A stretch of DNA of 64,000 nt from Nannobrachium achirus. Lineage: Eukaryota > Chordata > Actinopteri > Myctophiformes > Myctophidae. A model generated the notes under the pieces. It ran no database searches and was not told the origin of the DNA. It saw nothing but the letters and a program-made list of their open reading frames with translations. The position numbers and the translations under genes were made by a program. Shown in pieces: positions 55,445 through 64,000 of the stretch. The DNA lies in assembly GCA_963921795.1 (NCBI GenBank), contig OY997661.1:42806466-42870465 (forward strand), read 5' to 3'. Position 1 is the stretch's first letter, and each line of letters starts with the position of its first letter.

Positions 55445-55922
55445 CAGGGACGTGCTGACCGTTGGGAAAAGCGGGACAACTCCCGAACGGCCGGTCCAGG
55501 CCGGCCATTAGGAAGAAAATACGATATAAAACGTCGTCCTTCGTTCCATTTTGGGGGCTGGGCGGCCAACAAAGTAAATCGTCACTGTCGGGCAGAAACC
55601 TTGTATCTCCAAGTTTCAAATTTGTAAATTCTTTCGCAAAGCAAAGCTCTGCTTCATCATACAAGGCCGTCGCACAAAAGTAGTGAAAACAGCAGATCTA
55701 CAAGCACACAACGAGGCGTTGTGTGCTTGTCGATACAAAACAAACATTTTTGGACATACAAGGTTTCCACCCAAAAGTGACGAAATATAACTCATGTAAT
55801 TGGCCCACTGGCTTGTCACTTGTCATGATCTGAAATGGCAAATCTCTCTCTCTCTATAGCGCACAATGAGGGCCTCTACAACTCTTTTTCCCGGGCTGAA
55901 TCAGGGGCCCAGCATGTCCCTG
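55445..55922. mobile_element. hAT-like element F5 containing F7-derived core
   Basis: Starts CAGGGACGTGCTGACC and ends GGCCCAGCATGTCCCTG. Flanks CTGTCCGT (55437-55444) and CTGTCCAT (55923-55930). Inside, CGTCACTGTCGGGCAG to AAGTGACGAAATA is a nearly whole F7 element with a compact hairpin (55680-55735). Confidence 0.85.
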
Positions 55923-56300
55923 CTGTCCATAACAGCACACAACTCAGTAACGGCGCTGAGTCGGCTCATGCGACCGTCGCAACGCTCGACAAGGCGACTC
56001 GCTCAGTACCGCTCGCTTGGCGGTGTCTCACGTGGCTCATGGTCGCCTGAGACGGCGCGCCTCCGTAGTCATCAACGAAAACAAGCGCTCCTTTCCCTTG
56101 CAGCCCCCTGCGCCCCCACGGTTGCGCTTAGGGGTCATTGGGAAAAGCGTGGACGCGGGAGGGATAGCGTGTTCCTCTGCACCCTTGGCTTTGTGCCCTC
56201 ACTGTCAGGTGATAAGATGCCGCTTGGTGATTCGGAGGAGACATGGTTATCAACATTCTCCCCAAGACCAAACAGTTGTGTGTTTGCAGCAGTGACCACC
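55923..56300. other. CpG-rich unclassified segment in intron 2
   Basis: Many CG dinucleotides (for example GCGACCGTCGCAACGCTCGAC-like text near 55968) in an AT-rich intron. No exon or transposon ends recognised. Confidence 0.35.
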
Positions 56301-56310
56301 GATTATATAC

Positions 56311-57092
<782 letters not shown>

Positions 57093-57329
57093 GTGGCTGG
57101 TGAAGTTGTCTGAAAAAGGATGATTTAAGACAGTTTTCCACATAGAAATAAGGGAATGTGTTTTAATTCAACACATAAATGAATACAAACTGAACTACTG
57201 GACAATCTCCGATTTGCATCTTCGGAGCTGGTTAAACATTTTTAAATAAAAGCATTTCTTACAGCTACTGTGCAGTGCCTGAGTTTGGAGTCTTCTCATC
57301 GCTCCATTATGGTTGTTATTAACTTAATG

Positions 57330-57923
57330 CAGGGGTCTTCAACGTTTTTAGGCCAGGGACCCCCAAACTGATGGGGAGATTGAGCAGGGACCCCCTATCT
57401 CGTAGAGTGGGGGTGTTATATCATTGTTATTTGTGCATTCAATACTATGCTATGAAAATAATAGATTCATATATTCATGCTTTTATTTTAAACATGCATG
57501 TACAAGTGGCCGTACCACTGCCATTTATAAACATACCTTATTAACTAGGAACCAATGTAAATACTATCAATCTATCACTAACAATCTGCAACAAATTGCA
57601 CAATAATCATGTCTACAAGCTATTCAAAAGAGACAGAATCAAATATGTTTTTTTCTAATATTTAAAGGAGCTATAGTCAACTTTTTCATTGTAGGGCCGA
57701 CACTTTGTTTACATCCTAGTCTATAGACTAGAATGTAAACAAAGTGTCGGTCTGACAATGGCCAAAATTATTATTCTATCATTATTTTACGCTTTTTGTG
57801 GTCATTTTTGAATAGAAACACATATATGAAGCTTATTCTTTTATAAAATATTTTTGAAACATTATTTTTGTTTTAGCATCCGTTATTCAAGAAAAAGTTG
57901 ACTATAGCTCCTTTAAAGACATA

Positions 57924-57973
<50 letters not shown>

Positions 57974-58042
57974 GTATATGTATTATTATTATTATTTTTC
58001 CAACATTTTCGGGGACCCCTCTAGGGGTCACGGACCCCCCTG
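57330..58042. mobile_element. F3 hAT-like element ending 32 bp before aamp exon 3
   Basis: Starts CAGGGGTCTTCAACG and ends GGTCACGGACCCCCCTG. ACTTAATG is exact at 57322-57329 and 58043-58050. A TTAA fold-back (57662-57916) and an AT array (57930-57976) lie inside. Confidence 0.9.
57662..57916. mobile_element. TTAA fold-back element, 255 bp
   Basis: TTAAAGGAGCTATAGTCAAC at the left and GTTGACTATAGCTCCTTTAA at the right. An inner palindrome, ACACTTTGTTTACATCCTAG and its complement, lies near 57700-57745. The right half of a sister copy is at 63003-63229. Confidence 0.85.
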
Positions 58043-58074
58043 ACTTAATGTATTGGCACACCCTTCCCCTGCAG

Positions 58075-58194
58075 GCTCTGTGTTCTGTGTGAGCTTGGAC
58101 CCGGTCACCAACACCATGGCCATCACAGGCGGCGAGGACGACAAGGCCTACGTCTGGAAAGTGAGCAATGGAGAGGTTCTGTTTGAGTGCACAG
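58075..58194 (+). CDS. aamp: aamp exon 3 (WD40 repeat 1)
   Basis: 120 nt between CCCCTGCAG and GTGAGT, phase 1 at both ends. It encodes [19 protein letters not shown], then [20 protein letters not shown], clearly the first WD40 repeat of AAMP (human SVFCVSLDP ... GGEDDKAFVW). Key blade residues GG and the VW pair are present. A transposon ends only 32 bp upstream, so the branch point of intron 2 is at or inside its edge. Confidence 0.97.
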
Positions 58195-58429
58195 GTGAGT
58201 GTCCAACGTAGACGTAGATGTAATCATATAACATTAGCCTTTCTGCCATGTTGACGCAGCTCACTTCCTTTAGTACCTTGAATGTGTAAATACTCGATGT
58301 GAGCTTAGCAACAGAAGGATGAGTACTAGCAGCGATACGATACGCATCACGATACATCTATATATACATTTAAGAACTGCAGCCAGCGGTTTTTGTTTGG
58401 TAGGTAGGACCAAATCCAGCACTCCAATT

Positions 58430-59110
58430 GGCTATAACGTCCGCCCAGTCCAGGGGATCTTAACGTCCGCCCAGCCCATGGATCTGTAACCCTACACCAG
58501 CACATATAACAAGCCTGCAAGCAGCTATTGTCACGGTTACAATCCAGCACTCCAATTGGCTATAACGTCCGCCCGCGAGGAAGCTATTCGCAAGCTTGTC
58601 TATGAAGGGAGCGCTCGTTTTATGGTTAGATGTCAGTTATTGTCCACGACATTGCAAGCGGCGCGAAGGCCAGCGGACCTTGGTCCTGCTCTTCGCCCCC
58701 GAGCGCCGCAGGCTTACGAAGCCGTGGTGAATGCAATCGTTATTACGGCCTGGGCAAGCGCACGATAAACGCAATGATAATTGGGTTTTGGTGCACCTCG
58801 CGCGGTCCAAGTGACTACAACCGAGCGCTCCCTACGTCCGGTTCAGCCAATCACAGGGGGCTTGGGGGAGACCGGAACAGGGACAAGCTTGCGTTTCGGC
58901 CAGACGCCGTCCGCCCAGTCCAGGGGATACTGTTCTTAACCGGAAGTGCGTCCGGCCGTCAAATATGTCCGACCGGAAACGTGCTGTGGCACAATAGTTC
59001 CGCCACAATAGTTCCCCCCCCCCCAAAGCCATATGAGCTTTTCACGTTAACAACGAGGCGAGGGGGCGTAGATGTGAGCGGCGCGTAGTGCCGCGAACCT
59101 CTAGAGGTTA
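58430..59110. other. CpG-rich block in aamp intron 3
   Basis: Unlike its surroundings, this block is GC- and CpG-rich. GAAGGGAGCGCTCGTTTTAT near 58605 has an inverted partner ACCGAGCGCTCCC near 58822, and CGTCCGCCCAGTCCAGGGGA occurs twice. Short frames in it have no recognised homology. Origin unknown. Confidence 0.4.
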
Positions 59111-59111
59111 A

Positions 59112-59424
59112 CATTACAATACATGGACGATTTTGGTTCATTCATGACGATACAATACGATTCAACGATTTAAAATCGATATAGTAACTATTTAGCAAAG
59201 AAATTAAATCTTTCTAAAACGTGTAAAAAATCTATTATTATGGAAGTAAATGCTGTGATTATCTAGCAAATATATGGACATAATATTTCAACATATATGG
59301 ACAAACCTTGCCTGACTGCAAGCGTCAGACTCTTCACACTACGTTTCACTGCGTTTAGGGAAAGAGTCTGATCCTTCGAGGAGACATTCTACTTCTGGGG
59401 GGGCGGGCTAAAGCCTATTGACAT

Positions 59425-59456
<32 letters not shown>

Positions 59457-60209
59457 TAGAGCCCCCGACGGCGTCGTGGCGTGACAATGCAAAAATACGT
59501 TATTTCTCATAACATATTATATGATTGCATGTTTACGTTATTGTAATGAAACTACACTATTGTATAGTACTATAGTTTATTAAAAGAATTCGAGTCGAGC
59601 GGGCGTCCGGCTGACTCCGCCATGAAAGTCTTCACGGACCAATCAGAGTCCACTAGCGACTCACGTGGGCAGAAGAGCACCAATCAGAGTCCACTAGGGA
59701 CTCTCACGTGGGCAGAAGAGTTCTGAAAGGATGGGGCTGGGGGGGGGCTGGGACCGGACCAGCCTTGGGAATCCACCAGATGCCAAACCACGTGCCCCAA
59801 GCATACAACCCTGATTGGCCCATTCAATTCGCCCGCTCTTCTGGCGAGACGAAATGAAATATTTAATCTCCGGGGTCAGTCCACACTACACACCACCCAC
59901 CAACGGGGTGGTAATGTGCGGACTGATTTATCAGGCTAGGACAAACCCACCTTGACATGGACACAGAGATTTACACACATCTATCGATAGACCAAGAGTA
60001 GCTATATGGAATGGAAAGGTAATTAGACCCCTCTTTTTAATTTCCCTCTTAAAATTGCCAAATACAAGGCACAAATGCTTAGTTTCCATACAATCACGAT
60101 ACGATACCAAGCCAAAGTGGTATTTTTGCTTTTGCAAACAATATAATAGTAGATCATTGCAAAGTTAAATTGATTTTTAGATTCAGTTACTATATCGTTA
60201 CACCCCTAA
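59112..60209. mobile_element. F8 element split by a 9-bp-TSD element
   Basis: ACAATACATGGACGATTTTG at the left, and ATTCAGTTACTATATCGTTA then CACCCCTA at the right, as in the other F8 copies. The element at 59308-59938 interrupts it. Confidence 0.7.
59308..59938. mobile_element. F11 element with 9-bp TSD, 631 bp
   Basis: Ends TTGCCTGACTG and TTATCAGGCTA. GGACAAACC is exact at 59299-59307 and 59939-59947. Contains a CA array (59426-59452) and GC-rich direct repeats with CCAATCAGAGTCCACTAG. Confidence 0.8.
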
Positions 60210-60694
60210 TAAGTACCATACAATGTCCAACTGCACTGTTCATCTCGTCTTTGAGGCTAATAATGTCTTAAGTCTAGACTGCGTTATATTAAGGGTTGTC
60301 ATTGCGGCAGAACAACACGACCACACAGCCAAAATAGGCCAGTCAGAGAATAGTTAGGCCTATATCCAATTGTCTAGTCATGGTTCACTAAAGCTCAACA
60401 GTCAATGACCTCATGAAACATCGCCATGAGCTTATACTGTGGCTGGCATTTTTGATGAATTTATACAAAAATATACAGCGCCAGGTGGTGAAAAAAGCAG
60501 ACTTGTACTTCCTCAACTGTAAATGTGCATAAAGTTTGGTATATTGTATACGCCAATGGCATTATTTTCCCGTAGTAGCTACTGTACTTTAACTTTTCAT
60601 AAACAACTTCACAGTGTGTTCTATGTGCAACAGGTTGGTATACTTAAAAACTTCATAAGGTATGGATTTACTGTGTTTGTATGTGTATCCACAG

Positions 60695-60834
60695 GACACA
60701 AAGACTCAGTGACGTGTGCCTCGTTCAGCCATGACTCCTCTATGGTGGCGTCAGGTGACATGAGTGGCGAGATCAAAGTGTGGAAGGTGGAGACCAAAGT
60801 CGAGATTTGGTCCTTCGAAGTCGGAGACCTGGAG
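60695..60834 (+). CDS. aamp: aamp exon 4 (WD40 repeat 2)
   Basis: 140 nt from ATCCACAG to GTAAGA, entering in phase 1 and leaving in phase 0. It encodes [20 protein letters not shown], then [20 protein letters not shown] and FEVGDLE, the second WD40 repeat with its GH and VW marks. The frame continues open past the donor into the LINE fragment downstream, so the true exon end rests on the donor and on the match of exon 5 to the family. Confidence 0.97.
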
Positions 60835-60904
60835 GTAAGAAGTTCTAAGAACTCTATGTGTGTCTATCACCTCTACCCCAACCACCACTGTCTATGTCAA
60901 TTAC

Positions 60905-61272
60905 ATTTCCTCAGACGGGTGGCTGGTATCTCCCTTAGAGATAGGGTGAGAAGTTCAGTCCCCCGAGAGAGACTTGGAGTAGAACCGCTGCTCCTACACT
61001 GGGAAAGGAGTCAGCTTAGGTGGTTCAGGCATCTTGTACGGATGCCTCCCGAGTGTCTTCCTAGGAAGGTCTATGCACGTCCCACTGGGAGACCCCGTGG
61101 CAGACCAAAGACCAGATGGAAGGATTATATCTCCACACTGGCCTGGGAACGCCTCGGTATACTCCCGGAAGGAGTGGAGGAAGTTGCTCAGGACAGGGAA
61201 CTCTGGAAATCTCAGCAAATTCTCTCACAAATTCACCAAAATGTGAATGTTAGGATTTTGACTGCTGGGTAA
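60905..61272 (+). pseudogene. LINE reverse-transcriptase C-terminal fragment
   Basis: The frame reads [16 protein letters not shown], then [20 protein letters not shown] and [15 protein letters not shown], a C-terminal tail very common in fish non-LTR retrotransposon proteins. Only the last 110 or so residues are left, in intron 4 of aamp. The catalytic reverse-transcriptase and endonuclease domains are absent. Confidence 0.8.
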
Positions 61273-61418
61273 ATTATTATTTCATGGCCTCAAGTTATGC
61301 ATAGATTGTTAATTGAAACAATAATCAACCGATTAATGGATTATGAAGGGGTCTGATGGCTCAACCAGACCAAATACTCTTTGTGAGTTACAGGGATTCA
61401 AATTACCCCCACCACCAA

Positions 61419-61940
61419 CGATATAGTAACTGAATAAAAAAAAAAAAGATCTACTATATCGATATGCACAAGCATATATCCTACAGTTTTGGCTTTGTAT
61501 CATATCGGTATTGTTTAAAATGCAGATAATCGTTTTGCAATGCAAATAATTTTTTTTTTTAATTAAAAATATTTTTTAAATTAAAAAGAGGAATATCCAT
61601 TCCATATAGCTACTCTTGGTCTATCGATAAATGTGTGTAATCTCTGTGTTCATGTCAAGGTGGGGGTTGGTCCATTTTTGTTGAAGTATAATGTCCATGT
61701 ATTTGCTAGATAATCACAGTGTTTACTTTTTTATATCCATAATAATAGATTTTCACTTAAAAAAACTGCACTATTGAGATTACATTTCCTTGCTAAATAG
61801 TTACTATATCGATTTTAAATCAGTGAATCGAATCGTATCGTATCACCATGAATGAACCAATATCGTCCATGTATCGTATCGTCAACCATGTATCGTGATG
61901 CGTATCGTATCGTTGTTAAAAATGTATAGCTACACCCCTA
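61419..61940. mobile_element. F8 hAT-like element
   Basis: ACGATATAGTAACTGAAT at the left, CGTATCGTATCG and TAGCTACACCCCTAA at the right. The right end lies 46 bp before aamp exon 5. Confidence 0.68.
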
Positions 61941-61985
61941 ATACTTTGTGTACATAATTGTTGCCCCTCATGTGCCTTGGCCCAG

Positions 61986-62130
61986 TGGTTGGAGTGGCAT
62001 CCCTGTGCACCCGTGCTGTTAGCGGGAACCACAGACGGCAACGTGTGGATGTGGAAGATCCCGTCTGGCGACTGCAAAACCTTCCAGGGTCCTGGGTGCC
62101 AGGCCTCCAGCGGCAAGATCCTCCCCGACG
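61986..62130 (+). CDS. aamp: aamp exon 5 (WD40 repeat 3)
   Basis: 145 nt from TTGGCCCAG to GTGAGG, entering in phase 0 and leaving in phase 1. It encodes [20 protein letters not shown], then [20 protein letters not shown] and SSGKILPDG; the human protein reads [15 protein letters not shown] here. It completes repeat 3 and the loop before repeat 4. Confidence 0.97.
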
Positions 62131-62284
62131 GTGAGGAACCAAAGAAGACAATCGCTGTCCTGTTTAACCATCTAAACCAGGAGTGGGCAACTTTGATGAT
62201 GGAGAGGGGCCACTATATTTTCACACCAGAGGGCCACAATGCATAATTATAAAGTCAAACATAGCAAAAATAAACATAGCAAAA

Positions 62285-62335
62285 ATAGCCAATCTACAAG
62301 CTCAAAACGCATCGCGTCTGCTATTTTTGGAATCC
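62285..62335. repeat. Shortened hairpin of the AGATCTACAAGC type
   Basis: AAAAATAGCCAATCTACAAG with a CTCAAAACGCATCGC apex and TCTGCTATTTTT; most of the right arm is lost. Confidence 0.6.
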
Positions 62336-62544
62336 TGAATAATTGTTTTGCTATATTTCAATTGGAAGCCTGAAAAGTAACGTTTGTATTTAATTGCAAA
62401 TGCATTTATAAGGATTGACTAAGGTCAAGTACAGGTCATGTTCTACTTGCCCAAAGGTCATGCCCCACCAAAAGTAAATAGTCCATTATAAAATGATGAT
62501 AGGTAAAAATGTAATTACTGCTCAATTTAACACTTATTTCTTTA

Positions 62545-62710
62545 CTTGAACCCTCGCATCCCTATTCTGAGGAGAACTTAAACCAAAAATAGCAGATCTA
62601 CAACTGCGAGGCGTTGAGATCGGCTATTTTCGGCAAATAGGTTTGGTGTAGAGGGGAAAAAGAGCAGACCAAGTACAGAGTGAAAGGTCAAGACCCCTGG
62701 TTTAAGTGGT
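62545..62710. mobile_element. F3 fragment with short hairpin
   Basis: CTTGAACCCTCGCATCCCTA then the hairpin at 62583-62635 and GGTGTAGAGGGGAAAAAGAG identify the F3 interior. The ends are missing. Confidence 0.6.
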
Positions 62711-62757
62711 TAAGCATTTTAAATGTCACAGTTAACGCTTTCAATGCCACCTTTTCA

Positions 62758-62771
62758 CCACTAGAGGGCGC
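62758..62771 (+). promoter_or_regulatory. Match to CTCF core motif in aamp intron 5
   Basis: CCACTAGAGGGCGC fits CCASYAGRKGGCRS at every position. Binding is inferred only. Confidence 0.45.
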
Positions 62772-63002
62772 CCAATGGCCATAGAAAACACCACCCACAA
62801 CCGTTTTTAAAAGCCGAACTAGTTCGGGATAGGCACCCAAGTTTTTTAAAACCTAAAAAACAAATGCTAACTAGTAGCTTCATGTATGGTCATTGATTTT
62901 TCTGTAGTGCTAAGGGTTTAGGTGGAGTCTGAAAAGGTGAGTCTTCAGTCCACGGCGAAAGCTAGCGAGTGAGTCCGTTGTGAGTCCGTTGTTCTAAGTG
63001 CG

Positions 63003-63229
63003 AAGTTTACATCCTAGTCTATTCTTTTATATGGATTGATAGGATGTAAACAAAGTGTCAGCCTGACAATGGCCAAAATTATTATTTTATCATTATTTTA
63101 CGCTTTTTGTGGAAATTTTTGAACAGAAACATATATATGAAGCATATTTTTTCATAAAATATTTTTGATTAAAAAAAAAAAAAAAATAGCATCCGTTTTA
63201 CAAGAAAAAGTTGACTATAGCTCCTTTAA
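63003..63229. mobile_element. Right part of a TTAA fold-back ending 24 bp before exon 6
   Basis: Shares ACAATGGCCAAAATTATTAT and TTGACTATAGCTCCTTTAA with 57662-57916. The left arm is largely missing. Confidence 0.75.
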
Positions 63230-63253
63230 CATGGCCGTCGTGCTTGTCACCAG

Positions 63254-63337
63254 GTAAAAGAGCTGTAGTGGGTTATGAAGACGGGTCGATACGACTGTGG
63301 GACCTCAAACAGGGCAACGCTATCCACGTCATCAAGG
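63254..63337 (+). CDS. aamp: aamp exon 6 (WD40 repeat 4)
   Basis: 84 nt from TGTCACCAG to GTGAGT, phase 1 at both ends. It encodes [20 protein letters not shown], then NAIHVIKG (human [20 protein letters not shown]). Cumulative length with exons 1-5 is 715 nt in one unbroken frame. The remaining exons lie beyond the window. Confidence 0.97.
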
Positions 63338-63376
63338 GTGAGTTGAAAACCAATGTATGACACTGCATGGTTATTA

Positions 63377-63930
63377 ACCCATTTAGGCCTAGAATTATTG
63401 AATACATTAACTATCGAAAACATAGTAGATATACAAGCTCACCGAGTGCCACGCTGCGAGCTTGTAGATCTACTATTTTTTTTTTTTTAAGTTGTGAAAA
63501 TCTTTGAATATGTATTTTTAAAGCAAGCGTTTGTAACTCAAATGTTGCTTCTGGGTGGTCCCTCCCTGGAACTAAATATTTTGAGATGGGGGTCCGTGGC
63601 CAAATACATATAATTTTGGGGGTCCTTCACTTGAAAAGGTTTGAGAACCACTGACTTAGTAGTCTCTCAAGAACAGACTAACTGAGCTCCATTTAACTGA
63701 AAAGGACCTTTTCTTTGACGATGGCTGGCCAGATTGCTGACATAGAAGCATAGGTTTTTCAAAAAAACTTAGAAGGATTCAAGAGACACTTATAGAATTG
63801 GGTCAAAAATCGGGTCAGAATTCGAATGTTCACGATTTTTCAAAAATAGCAGATCTACAAGCTTGTAGAGCTGCTATTTTTTTCAATAGTTAAAGCATAA
63901 CATAATATGTGCCAAAGGGGAGTTCATTGC
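63377..63930 (+). mobile_element. F2 element in aamp intron 6
   Basis: Starts CCCATTTAGGCCTAGAATTA and carries CTCAAGAACAGACTAACTGA, a hairpin at 63412-63485 and a short-loop hairpin at 63838-63885. The right end is diverged. Confidence 0.7.
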
Positions 63931-63987
63931 AGAAAGGAGTGCACAGAGCTGCAACGTCTGCCATATCTTTAGATTGTGTCTTCTCAG

Positions 63988-64000
63988 GTACAGTGATAAT
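63988..64000 (+). CDS. aamp: Possible start of aamp exon 7
   Basis: A pyrimidine-rich stretch ends in TTCTCAG at 63987. In the phase left by exon 6 the next residues would be G-T-V-I. The family has G-T here but the following residues differ, and only 13 nt are available. Confidence 0.3.

Noticed and set aside
60523..61272. A single 249-codon gene
   Set aside because: Its middle is aamp exon 4 with clear splice sites, its start is intron sequence and its end is a LINE remnant.

Overview
This is eukaryotic DNA from a vertebrate, most probably a teleost fish. The only conserved multi-exon gene I recognise is aamp (angio-associated migratory cell protein), on the + strand and running out of the right edge. 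The rest is AT-rich, packed with CA/TG microsatellites and with short non-autonomous DNA transposons (hAT-like, TTAA-target fold-back, and a 9-bp-TSD group), plus a tRNA-type SINE and LINE remnants. That composition is typical of ray-finned fish. No bacterial genes, CRISPR array, tRNA or rRNA gene was found.

Layout. 1-34 kb: intergenic DNA made almost entirely of nested transposons and simple repeats, with one possible CpG-rich first exon on the minus strand near 7.7 kb. 34.4-52.2 kb: a segmental duplication. Copy A (about 34.44-41.19 kb) and copy B (about 46.04-51.91 kb) each carry a promoter region and a complete, splice-competent aamp first exon. Between them lie an intronless, intact 342-codon klhdc3-like open reading frame (41.7-42.7 kb) and a broken RANBP2-type Ran-binding-domain fragment (45.7-46.05 kb). 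52.9-64 kb: aamp exons 2-6 (exon 7 may begin at the edge), separated by introns filled with transposons that come within 25-46 bp of three splice acceptors.

The main repeat observation is a 45-85 bp near-perfect hairpin with the core AGATCTACAAGC. It occurs about 50 times in 64 kb and sits inside at least eight otherwise unrelated transposon families. A second is a family with A-run flanks, a 5' hairpin and a 3' hairpin that resembles Helentron-type elements. Its limits can be read from filled and empty sites in this window. Many hAT-like copies have exact 8-bp target-site duplications, so insertion order can be reconstructed in several places.

Exon calls rest on recognisable protein similarity, phase continuity (82+144+120+140+145+84 nt) and GT/AG sites. 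Transposon superfamily names are inferred from target-site-duplication length and terminal motifs; no transposase gene is visible.
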